A DNA stretch of 64,000 nt from Pseudoips prasinana (Eukaryota; Arthropoda; Insecta; Lepidoptera; Nolidae): assembly GCA_951640165.1 (NCBI GenBank), contig OX621240.1:10986713-11050712 (forward strand), read 5' to 3'. Below are positions 45,506-55,647 of this stretch, in pieces. Each line of letters begins with the position of its first letter. Positions within the stretch are counted from its first letter, which is position 1. A program made the translations under genes and the position numbers. Below the pieces are notes generated by a model, which was not told the DNA's origin, made no database searches, and worked only from the letters and a program-made list of their open reading frames with translations.

Positions 45506-45884
45506 TGATATAAATCGATTCAGTAAACGATTCTGAACAAATCTATTTTCAGGATGTGCGTTAATTAAGGTACATGTTGTATATAGTTCTATAATCGTTT
45601 ACAAACAATAATAATGGCCGCTTGGATGAATTTTAGTTATGGAAGCTCGTCTAAACGGTGATTAAACATCAAAACAGCATATTATATTAAACTGCACGAG
45701 TGTGTGCACAAACATAAGTACACACTCAGTACTGCTAATGAGAATGTCTCTTGCTAAACTCAGAATTTTATTCCGAGGCAATTATGAAGCAGACAATGTA
45801 CGACGGAAACTTTCGTACCATTACCATTATTTGGAAGTAATTTATCTGGAATATGTATGTATTTAGAAATATCAAAGAATGTTT

Positions 45885-46000
45885 ATCTGTTGTCTGGTTG
45901 CCAAAAGTTTACATCTGATCCTAAACTAGACAGAGCCTTAGTAGGGGCTTTGCTTAATTTGGGATCAGTGGTGTGTTCGTTATCCCAAGAAATTTAATAC
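45885..46000 (+). mobile_element. Degenerate SINE A tail
   Basis: TTGTCTGGTTGCC and GGGGCTTTGCTTAATTTGGG resemble the tail. A reversed piece (ATCCTAAACTAGACAGAG) lies between them. Confidence 0.45.
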
Positions 46001-48439
46001 TGTTATTATATTTTTCCCCACTTTTTTATGACTCGGTTACTAAGCCCTAGATTTACTTACAGTTAAAGATGCTACCGATAGACTTTTGAAGCAGTCAGCT
46101 GTGCACTATGGGTTTATATTTTGAAGTATTCCAAGAGTTATTGGTACAGACGATACAACTTTTATTTTCTAACTTCTGAGGTTCAGCTGCCATCGGACGG
46201 AAAATTCCTGCTGAACATCTTTATTGCTTAGATGTATAAATAACGAAACATTATGATATTGGCTCCGTCACGGTTAATTTTTGCATTGAATTTAATTCTT
46301 TAGAGCAATCGCTATTACCGAGACTGTACTCTCTCCATGTTTACCTGACCAAAAGAAAACAATACCAAAGTCGAGTTGTCGTATCATAGTTATTGTATGT
46401 TCGAAGTAATCGGGCCATAATTGAGCTTATTATTAAATAGGTTATGCCTGTCAGTTATATTGTTTTTCTTTAAAGTCGTTAGATAAGTTTACCAAATATT
46501 TGTATCGACGGTTACAACTTCTAAAAAAATCGTATCGCATGAAATGAAATGAGAACAGTCGGGCACAGTAGTATGACGTAAAAATAAAATAGGAGCATAT
46601 AAATAGTATGACGCAAAAATAAACCGATACTATTGACTATTACCGGTGACTATTTCTACTTCTATACCACATTTCTACCACGACTATGCCTGACTGTTCC
46701 CATTTCACGGATTCACTTTGTTTTATTTGTGTATGTATTCCGCTAAAATCTACTGGTCATATCCTGGGATATTTTTCATTCCAAAACTTCCACCAGATCT
46801 TATTCCTCCAAAAAAACTGCATCTAGTTATTTTAATGGCAATACAGATACGTAGGTACCTTTATTCGATGAAAAATCCTCGTTAACTTTTTCTCCGTCTA
46901 GTGAAAAGTAACTCTTATACTCAACGCCATTACCACTGTTAAAAACTTTGTGTTTGCTTCGTTTTATTTTCACTGGTGTCGGCTCCCAAGCTTTTTGATA
47001 TGTTTCGACCAGCTACCGGAACAAATCGAGCAACTGACCTCGATATCCTTAGAAAACCAGAAACCATGGTTCTATAAAATATCATCTTCAAATCATCTTG
47101 ACAATTGAAACCGACGCCTTGACGTGCTCTCCAAAAGAGTGAGGGCAGTCTTGAGGGCCTACTTCGAAGATGATCCGAGTGGGATTTTTTGTTATATTAT
47201 GAACAAGTATTGTGTATACAAGACGGATTTAAAGTGTGTGGGTGTAAAAATTAAGAAATAAAATTTAATAAATCTTATTTATGTTAAAATATACTACTTT
47301 ACAAATTAAGATAAATGCTACATCAAATCAAAAAAATAAAACAAATATTTTATTTTCAAATTTTACATGTTTTCCTCTAACGAAATGCAGGTACGTTAAA
47401 AAAGTGCATAAAATGAAATAATTAGAGTCTATACTCAGAATTGATAAATCATCACTTTAACCATCCGACAGTGATCGAAACGTCACCCTCTACCAATCAA
47501 AGGTCACTGCCGTTAAACTACGAATTATCATCAGTAGATCAAATTTACGATGCCCCTACTAACTTCGAAGGATGTAGTCCCACCTATTGCCTCTGTTTCT
47601 AGAAACTTGGCCGACTAATATATTCACATTTGTATGTGTCGATACTGTCGATCATATCATATTGATATAGCCATACCAACTATAAATTTAAAATTTATAA
47701 CATTATTCGCTATGCAAATGTAAACTTAAAGTTAAGAATTCATAAATTAAATTATTTATTACCGATCTATTTACATTAAATCACCCGTTTCTTTTATTTT
47801 TCCTCCATGTAAACAAAAATACGATTATCCTAAGTCTAGACATCTGATTATGTTTGTTCGTCCTTCTCCTGACCTTGTTATGATTGAAAAGAAGTAAGTA
47901 GATATTATTTAAATACAAAGAAAATTATGGATCATTATAAGGCTAGTTAGCTTTTAGAGTTCCGTGCTCTACGGGCAAAATGGAATCCCATTAACTCTGC
48001 TATTTGCACGTCGGACATACAAGTATGTTTGTCTCTCTGTATTATACAGTTTCTAGCTCACAAGGGGATAAATTACATAGCTGTTGTTTTTTTTTTGTAT
48101 CGAATGATAAGCCTTCTGAGAGTTGAATCTTGAACTTATTTTAACCGATAACCTCCGACCACAAGCCGCGTTAAGGAACTTCGTTCAAAATAAACGCCTA
48201 TGTATTTCGAACTCGAGTTTAGATGAATAAAAAGTTATTGAAGTAATCCAATTTTACTAAAACCTCGACCACAAAATAATGTTGGTTTGTGATTATTTAA
48301 GATAGACTGTGCTTTTTAGAAAACTTCTTTTTATATTCATTACAACGTATATATTTTTTTGGTTTCATCATCATTTCATCGGGAAAGATATATTTATCGG
48401 AATTTTTAATAATCAATTGTGAACAAGCATTAAATAAAA
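46001..48439. other. Longest feature-poor stretch of the window
   Basis: AT-rich. A small direct repeat (AGTATGACGTAAAAATAAA, again as AGTATGACGCAAAAATAAA) lies at 46569-46625. No gene or transposon end recognised. Confidence 0.5.
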
Positions 48440-48690
48440 CTGCCTTCACTGCTTCACTGCACATTAGAGGCAGATGGGGGCTCAAGGTATCCAACAAATG
48501 TGTACCATGACGTTGTACGTCATGGTACACATGTTTTAGTCGAGGTTCGAACCCCAAAGGGGGTGCCCTCCGGCGCGGGTATTTAGTTTGTAGTTTTATT
48601 TTTGCTCGAACCCATGCTCACCTCTAGTCTAGTCCGGTGAAGCAGTGATAGCCTCCTAGGCTAACTGCATACGTCACGTTAAAAAAAACA
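48440..48690. mobile_element. Jockey-like 3' UTR relic in head-to-head arrangement
   Basis: The segment 48535-48690 (plus) carries CCCTCCGGCGCGGGTATTTA and ends ACGTCACGTTAAAAAAAA. The segment 48440-48498 (minus) repeats its end region in reverse (CACTGCTTCACT, then GGGGGCTC). A perfect hairpin of 16-bp arms (48499-48533) sits between them. Confidence 0.65.
48499..48533. repeat. Perfect hairpin between Jockey relic halves
   Basis: ATGTGTACCATGACGT and ACGTCATGGTACACAT with a 3-base loop. Confidence 0.8.
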
Positions 48691-49310
48691 AGATTTTTTA
48701 TTACCAGATCATATTAATAATATTGATCATATTGCATTGTCAGAGCCTTTGGGAATCAAAACGTATGTAAAACTATAATACACACTAAACACATCCTACT
48801 ATTAATATTTTAATTCAATGAATTCCTTCATACCAAAATTCAAACAAACTCCAAGACCCCAACTAATCCGTATCCTAATTGCGATAAATTCCACAAATTG
48901 TATTCCATTGCGCACTCAAAGCATTACGTATTCATAAATTCATGGCTAGGGGCTGTAATGGACGATTTTTCTCCGATAGTCTCGGCTCTTTTTAATGGTT
49001 GAAATTGAAATGCAAATGTTCTCTCGCCATTTCTACGACTTAAATGGGATATAACTGAGAATAAACGAATACTCAGCAGTGCAGCTGTGAACAGGAATTA
49101 TCAGATATAGTATCGAGCTTACAACAGCAAACTAAAATGGGTTAGTATTATATTGAATGTTAACATAGAATAAAAAGTTTTCAGTACAATCAAGTTGAAC
49201 CACACATAATGAGCGAATGATGAAGTTTAAGAAACGTACTGAAACCTTACGTACAAGGAGACCCCTCTACCACCTGTACAAGTAAATGTGTTCTGTTCTA
49301 TGTGATGATT

Positions 49311-49556
49311 CGACGGTCATCATAGCCTAGTTGGTAGTCCTCCTGCCTACGAAGCTGGTGGCCCTGGGTTCGAATCCCGGTAAGTGCAAATATTTGTGGG
49401 GTGAGCACGAATATTTGTTTCTGAGTGATGGATGTTTTCTATGTATTTAAGTATTTATCTATCTATATAAGTATGTATATCGTCGCCTGGTACCCATCGT
49501 ACAAGCTTTGCTTACTTTGGGGCTAGAATGATCTGTGTGACATTGTCCCTATATAT
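49311..49556 (+). mobile_element. SINE B
   Basis: Full copy with A box TAGCCTAGTTGGTAGTCC and B box GGGTTCGAATCCC, ending CCCTATATATTATG. Confidence 0.83.
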
Positions 49557-49699
49557 TATGTTCTACCGAGAGAAAGCTACTCTTCACGCCGTTAATAGTA
49601 CAGTTCATTACCAGAAAAAACTCTTTCCATGCAAACTGAGACTTTGAAAAGGGTTCTTTCCATAGGATTTGGTCGTAGCCTATTTTTAGTTGGGCTATT

Positions 49700-49765
49700 T
49701 GCTTGATTGTTGCTGTTGCTTCGTTGTCTCTGCCTACCCCTCTGGGAAATCGGCGTGAGTCTTGA
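49700..49765 (+). mobile_element. RTE family 1, short 3'-end relic
   Basis: It holds GTCTCTGCCTACCCCTCTGG then AAATCGGCGTGAGTCTT, matching the final ~50 bp of RTE family 1. Confidence 0.55.
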
Positions 49766-49916
49766 TTGTGTATTTTTTTTATAGGCAGTGGGCTTGCTCT
49801 TGACCAACATCCCACCTTACTGGTAAGCGGAGATCTAATGTAGGGTTGACCGCGCGCATAAAGCCTGCGTTCGTTTTGGACTTGAATAAACCCATATAAT
49901 TGTTGTCCGGGAGCGA

Positions 49917-50030
49917 ATTAATAATAATAATATCCTGGGACATTTTTCGCACACTATCATCTGATTTGAAACTAAGCAGAGTTTGTACTATAGAAACCAG
50001 AAAACTGATATGCTACCTTTTTGTTACAGT
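49917..50030 (-). mobile_element. SINE A tail fragment
   Basis: ATCCTGGGACATTTTTCGCA, then AACTAAGCAGAGTTTGTAC and ATAGAAACCAG, reversed, with no tRNA head. Confidence 0.7.
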
Positions 50031-50395
50031 TAAACGCTTAATGTCACTCGGTACGTCAAGATGGAATGGTAACGACAGAGCGGTGGAGACTCCGGCTTAG
50101 TCTAGTAGTCCGATAAAAGCACGTGGTTCGAGGAATGTGATATTCAAGTTCTTGGTCACATTCTCCGTGATAAAATCTGTAGAAGACCTACATACTTGCA
50201 TCTTGACGAAGATGATTCAGATTTTACTGTTTCATTCTCGTTAAGTCGGTGAATAAGTTCTAATTTTTTCTGCTTCCAATTTATTTATTTATATATTTTA
50301 CGACGGTGAGATTTATTATACGTATAGATAATAATAAATAAGTGCTATTGAAAACACTATAATATAATATGTCGTATTGTGTCACAGTTTTATAT

Positions 50396-50765
50396 GACGG
50401 TCACCGTAGCCTAGTTGGTAGTGCTCCTGCCTACGAAGTTGGTGGTCCTAGGTTCAAATCCCGGTAAGTGCAAATATTTGTGTGATGAGCACGAATATTT
50501 GTTTCTAAGTCATGGATGTTTTCTACGTATTTAAGTAGGTATTCATCTATCTTTATAAGTATGTATATCGTCGCCTGGTACCCATAGTACAAGCTTTGCT
50601 TAGTTTGGGGCTAGGATGATCTGTGTGACATTGTCCTTAGATATAAGTATGTATATCATCGCCACTATGGGTACCACCCATAGTATAAGCTTTGCTTAGT
50701 TTGAGGCTAGGGTGATCTGTGTGACATTGTCCCTAGATATTAGTATTATTTATTATTATTATTTG
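50396..50765 (+). mobile_element. SINE B with a duplicated tail
   Basis: A full copy to about 50643 is followed by a second tail (TATAAGTATGTATATCATCG to CCCTAGATATTAG). The junction contains a palindrome, ACTATGGGTACCACCCATAGT in two overlapping halves. Confidence 0.8.
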
Positions 50766-50969
50766 CACACATTCGGGTATTTTTTATTTTCACATTTTAA
50801 TGGTGGTTGGTGCCCTATGTAAGGTATGTTAAAGCATTTATGTTCACAGATCAAGTCCTAAGTCCCTATTAGTGTATACGTACCTTTCACGTGAAGTAGC
50901 CAGAGTGTCCGTAAAATATCACCAAATGGAATACTCGTAACAAGAACTCATAATATCTCTTTCATCTTA

Positions 50970-51219
50970 GGCTGATTTCAGAGTGACGCGCGCGACACGC
51001 GCCGGCGGCCAGCGCGTCTCAAGAGCCGCGTGCGAGACGCGTCACTAGCTAGAAACGCTAGCTGCCAGTAGAGGAGCTCGGGCAGCGCTGGCCAACGGCG
51101 CGCGTCTCACACGCGGCGCGCTTGAACTGCGTGACTATGAAACGCAACTACTATCTAGTGTAATTGTAAGCGCGCGCGTTTGGACAGCCACGCTCGCCGG
51201 CGTGACTCTGAAATCAGCC
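50970..51219. mobile_element. GC-rich MITE with TTA duplications, Harbinger-like
   Basis: The 250-bp element starts GGCTGATTTCAGAGT and ends with its complement (ACTCTGAAATCAGCC). It is flanked by TTA at 50967-50969 and 51220-51222. The interior is strongly GC-rich with many CGCG steps, in contrast to the AT-rich surroundings. TTA duplications point to the PIF/Harbinger superfamily. No ORF. Confidence 0.8.
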
Positions 51220-51684
51220 TTATATGTTTGTATTGCCTCGGTATCTACTCAATAGCGTTACTAAGAGTAGAACTATAAAGAATGTGATTGTGCGATGAAG
51301 TTATGCGACTTAAGCGCTAAGCAAAAGATAATCGTGTGCGCTTATTTATTACCCACAACACTGGCAGAGTGACCAAGCATTAGGAGCCAATTTATGTTGG
51401 CTCCTATTTCGATGCTTCCATTTGGGCGCACAGATTTTGTTACTGCAGGTATACAAGATGTAATATTAATGGTTTGAAGCACTTAAACTCCGATTTTGGA
51501 GCGCAGCCATCTCGCTCGCACTTTTAGACGTTCTATATTTTATAAAATAATTGAATGCACACTCTAAAAATGTGTTGCGGTCATTTTGTGACAGTAATAT
51601 TCCAAAATATTTGAAATAAGTTTTCTTTTGATAATTTCCGTCACTTTTTTATGCCATATATAATATGGAAAATACCACGTTTTC

Positions 51685-51765
51685 ATATTTTTGTGGATGG
51701 ATTTTGGGGAGAGCTTTTGTCCAGCAGTGGGCGGCTTTTGGCTGAAATGATGACGATGATTAGTA
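51685..51765 (+). mobile_element. RTE family 2, short 3'-end relic
   Basis: GGGGAGAGCTTTTGTCCAGC with a following ATGATGACGATGAT tail matches the family 2 end. Confidence 0.6.
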
Positions 51766-52230
51766 AAAATCATACGAAAGTGAAAACTAGTATTGAATAT
51801 TTCGGAATAGAAATCACACAAAGTGAGCGCTGCACATTTTGCGACAGGTCTATAAATATTTTGATATCCCATAAAACATCAAAATAAACGATCAAGATTC
51901 TGGGATTTAATCAAAAACACAAACGTCATTGAGTGCATTGAGATTTTAAAATAATGTTGAAATGAAGTCGCCAATGAAGATGGGTTATTGTAGGATTATT
52001 GCCTAAATTTTGGCACCTTTTTAACATAGTAAATAAGTGTGGGCTTATTTAAATTAAGTTACTTATGTTTAATAAATTAATCACGAAAGAAATTAATCCG
52101 ACTGGATTTGAACGACTTCTGCTTTAAGTTTAAGTTAGATAAATTTAGTTCGTTTTTTAAGTTTCAGCAGTGCAGTTCTATTCATGCTGTGTAAGCTTCA
52201 CCCAGATGTGATAAAATTGTGTAGGTATAC

Positions 52231-52355
52231 TACGTTTCTAAGTGAAGACGAGAAATCATTCAAAAGTCTTGTATAGTTACCAATACACACAATAAATATA
52301 AATAGATAAATATAAAAATGTGTTTTATTTAAAAGTTAAAGTAATTTTAAACACA
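52231..52355 (+). repeat. Tandem array unit left of the RTE insertion
   Basis: GACGAGAAATCATTCAAAAG to GTAATTTTAAACACA, the same unit as at 54033 and 54174. The array is cut here by the RTE element. Confidence 0.8.
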
Positions 52356-53963
52356 TACATACATACATAGACTCACGCCTGTTTCCCAGAGGGGTAGGCA
52401 GAGACAACGGATTTCCATTTGTCACGATCTTTGCATACTTCTTTTGCCTCGATTACTGTCATTATATTCTTCATACATGCTCGCCGGCTTAGGGTACTTC
52501 TGACCTGCCCTTTCTTGAGAACATCTCCAATTTGGTCAGAGAATGTTCGACGTGGTCTTCCCCTTCCGGTTGTCCCACTCACACAGGCCAGGTATACTTC
52601 TTTTGTCAATCTTCTTTCATTCATCCTTTCTAAATGGCCAAACCATCTCAGCATGCCTTTTTCAATCTTTGTGACTACATCCTCTTTCACACCACAACGC
52701 TCTCTTACATCAGTATTTCGAATTCTGTCTCTCAAAGTCACACCACACATACTTCTCAGAGCTCTCATTTCCACTGCATTTATTTTACTTTCATTCTTTT
52801 TCTGCCATACCCAACTTTCACTTCCATACATTAAAGTTGGCACTATCACTCCATCGTGCACGGCTAGTCGAGCCTTCTTTGATACTTGCCGGCTACTCAT
52901 AAAGGCGTGTAGTGCCCCATTCACTCTGTTCCCCGCATTTACTCTTCTAACAATATCTTTTTCATATTTCCCATCTCTCGTAAACAAAGTTCCCAAATAT
53001 ACAAACTCATTCATCTGTTCGCCTTTCTCTCCTCCAATCACAATATCACACGCCGTCATGTATTCATCCCTCTCAAATACCATTACTTTCGTCTTACCTA
53101 CATTCATTTTCATCCCTTTCCTTTCAAAAGATTTATGCATACTTGTTACCATCACCTGCAACTCGTCCGCCGATGATGCAAGTAAAACTTGATCATCAGC
53201 GTAAATCAGACATTTGATGAGTAACTCATTCATCCTTACACCGCATTCACTTTCTTTCAAATCTTTTAAACAGCTATCCATGAATAGGTTAAACAACAAC
53301 GGTGACGCTACACATCCCTGTCTAACACCCTTTTGGATGCTAAACCACTCGGTGTATGACCCGTTAATCCTCACGCAAGCTCTGGAATCCCTATAAAGAG
53401 ATTTCAGTGCTTGAACAAGGTTGTCGTTCAACCCATACATGGACAGTACCGACCATAGTTCACTCATCAACACTCTATCGTAGGCCTTTTCTAAGTCTAC
53501 GAAGGCACAGTAAACCTTTTGGTTTGTGCCCAAAAACTTCTCTACTATGCTTCGCAAAGAAAAGACCTGATCCGTGCATCCCATTCCTTTCCGAAAACCC
53601 GCCTGTGCATCCCATATTTTCGTTTCTTTCACAACTCTTTCAACCAATACTTTTGCATACAACTTACCAACGACGCTGAGCAGACTAATGCCCCTATAGT
53701 TTTTACAGTCTTGCCGTGAGCCTTTCCCTTTGTAAAGAGGTACGATGACAGCCTTGCACCAATCACTTGGCACTTGGCCGGTGGTATAGCATAAATTGAA
53801 AAGGCTGCACAGCTGACTCGCTATGACGCCATGTCCAGCCTTCAGCATCTCGGAAGTTATCCTGTCATACCCTGGTGACTTACCTGATTTCATACCCTTA
53901 ATAGCTTTCACAATCTCATCCATACCAATGTCATCTTTACATTTGTTCTTGTTTCAATCAATC
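52356..53963 (-). mobile_element. RTE-type LINE, 5'-truncated, inserted in a tandem array
   Basis: A 9-bp duplication TTAAACACA (52347-52355 and 53964-53972) flanks the element. Its 3' end on the minus strand is the GTGAGTCT motif followed by ATGT repeats, as in lepidopteran RTE elements. The 5' end starts inside the RT, so the endonuclease was never copied. It splits an array of ~148-bp units whose copies resume on both sides. Confidence 0.88.
52373..53923 (-). pseudogene. RTE-type reverse transcriptase, open but lacking endonuclease (516 aa)
   Basis: The open frame holds the whole RT core: KSPGYDRIT (15-23), NYRGISLL (75-82), QAGFR (107-111), motif [10 protein letters not shown] (141-149), motif B GVRQGC (199-204), catalytic YADD (241-244), then YLGTLF and the RTE C-terminal signature ([18 protein letters not shown]). 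It runs without a stop to the 3' tail. The frame is open upstream of the Met for only a few codons before the insertion junction, so the protein was truncated at integration. A 105-codon relative with near-identical sequence lies at 62053-62370. Confidence 0.9.
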
Positions 53964-54307
53964 TTAAACACAACATGAAATATAGAAGGCTGGAGTTTAA
54001 TTAAAAGTGCAGTTTCCAAGTCAAGACGAGAAATCATTCAAAAGGCTTGTATAGTTGCCAATACACATAATAAATATAAAAGGGTTTTTTATTTAAAAGT
54101 AAAGTAATTTTGAACACAACATGAAATATTGAAGCCTGGAGTTTAATTAAAAGTGCAGAGTTTCCAAGTCAAGACGAGAAATCATTCAAAAGGCTTGTAT
54201 AGTTACCAATACACATAATAAATATAAAAAGGTTCTTTATTTAAAAGTAAAGTAATTTTGAACACAACATGAAATATAGAAGCCTGGAGTTTAATTAAAA
54301 GTGCCGC
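53964..54307 (+). repeat. Tandem array, ~148-bp units, right of the RTE insertion
   Basis: AACACAACATGAAATAT occurs at about 53968, 54114 and 54262, giving two full units and a partial one. They are very similar to each other. No protein is encoded. Confidence 0.85.
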
Positions 54308-54432
54308 TACAATACAATATGACGTCATAATTTCTCGTCTCTTTCATAATATGTTATTTCAGTCATGCGCGCGCGCTCAGCAGTGACGTACGTATCGCAG
54401 TGTTCGCCGAGGCTATTGAAATATCCTTAGCA

Positions 54433-55647
54433 ATGGCGTTTACGTTGAAGTGCAATAGTTGCAATATAATTATTGATGAAGTGTTAGCGTACATTCAAAA
54501 TAAGTTGTCAGTGATCGACGAGGTTAGTTTGACCCGTATTTGTGTGTCTAGTTTCTCTTCGGAGGAAATTAAGCAGTCGAAATCCCTATTGTTTGATGCG
54601 GTACCCTCGGATCAAAAAATGAAAACGCGCAAGAACAAAGGAAAAGAAAATCGTGATGTGGAGGATATTATAGCTCTTTTGAAGGTCACGGATCCAGACA
54701 AGGTACCAGTGTTTGTAGCCCGTGATCTGAATAAGCTGCCTCCCATAACATTCAATAGTTTAGACGTTACAAAATTACTAAAGGATCTCGTAACATTACA
54801 GAATGATGTTGACAAAGTCAAATCTACTTTTGTGACCCAAAATGAGTTTAAAAAACTTGAGGCGGATTTTCATAATCTAAAATCCTTGCCACTATCAGAA
54901 CCAAATTATAATGTTAACAGTGCAGCAGCATCGCAATGTGAAGCTCGTAGTGAGGACACGGGCGCCTCTTGCAGTGGAGCAACAGCTTTGATCTCGGAGA
55001 AAACATCGCAATTGTCGATGCAAAATAGTAAACAATCGTCTATACCGAGTGATAATAGTAGGCAGAAATGCATACATGTGAGTGCTACAGAAGAAACTTT
55101 GCAAACCGGTTTGCCGGTCGAGCCGGCAGCGGCGAAGGAGATCTCTGCCCCCGTGACGTCAGTTGAGATAAGAAATCAGCCGTCCGCCGCCTCGAGTTTA
55201 AATCGTTCGATTACAGAGCCTATAAATGAGGTAAACAAAACCGAAAATAGATGGATTACTGTGCAAAGTCGAGGTAAAAAGCTACAAAGTCGCTTTATCG
55301 GTACATGGGGGGTCTCTGGTGATAGTACAAGTAATTTCAAAGCAGCCGAACAGAAATCTCCATTATTTATCACAAATATTCACAAAGATACCTCACAAAA
55401 AGATATTATTGATTATATTCACAGAAAAACGGGTGTTACCGTTACATTGCAAAAGTTGAATATTAAGAAACAGTCTGAATATGATGCTTATAAGGTATTT
55501 GTACCTAAGTATAAAATAGATATATTTTTGGAGGATAAACTGTGGCCACAAGGTGTTTTATTTAGGCGCTTTGTAAGCACTAAGCCCTGGATGCCGACTA
55601 CCGATACCATGAAAAACGGACCTCAAAAAGATGCAACTAATGGGTGA
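54433..55647 (+). CDS. CR1/Daphne-like LINE ORF1 protein (404 aa)
   Basis: This is a nucleic-acid-binding accessory protein of the LINE. I chose ATG 54433 (MAFTLKCNSC); an in-frame GTG at 54400 is not a likely insect start. It has an N-terminal Cys pair (KCNSC) and an acidic/basic linker (KTRKNKGKENRD). A coiled-coil stretch follows (LKDLVTLQNDVDKVKSTF to FKKLEADFHNL), then a Ser/Ala-rich middle. The C-terminal domain starts with PLFITNIHKDT and ends with LFRRFVSTKPW, a fold common in insect LINE ORF1 proteins. Its stop overlaps the ORF2 start by 8 bases. The frame is intact. Confidence 0.8.
   Translation: MAFTLKCNSCNIIIDEVLAYIQNKLSVIDEVSLTRICVSSFSSEEIKQSKSLLFDAVPSDQKMKTRKNKGKENRDVEDIIALLKVTDPDKVPVFVARDLNKLPPITFNSLDVTKLLKDLVTLQNDVDKVKSTFVTQNEFKKLEADFHNLKSLPLSEPNYNVNSAAASQCEARSEDTGASCSGATALISEKTSQLSMQNSKQSSIPSDNSRQKCIHVSATEETLQTGLPVEPAAAKEISAPVTSVEIRNQPSAASSLNRSITEPINEVNKTENRWITVQSRGKKLQSRFIGTWGVSGDSTSNFKAAEQKSPLFITNIHKDTSQKDIIDYIHRKTGVTVTLQKLNIKKQSEYDAYKVFVPKYKIDIFLEDKLWPQGVLFRRFVSTKPWMPTTDTMKNGPQKDATNG

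Noticed and set aside
52419..53192. 257-codon open frame on the plus strand
   Set aside because: It is the antisense shadow of the RTE reverse transcriptase.
53968..54307. CRISPR-like direct repeats
   Set aside because: The units are ~148 bp and contiguous, with no spacers, in a eukaryotic repeat setting.
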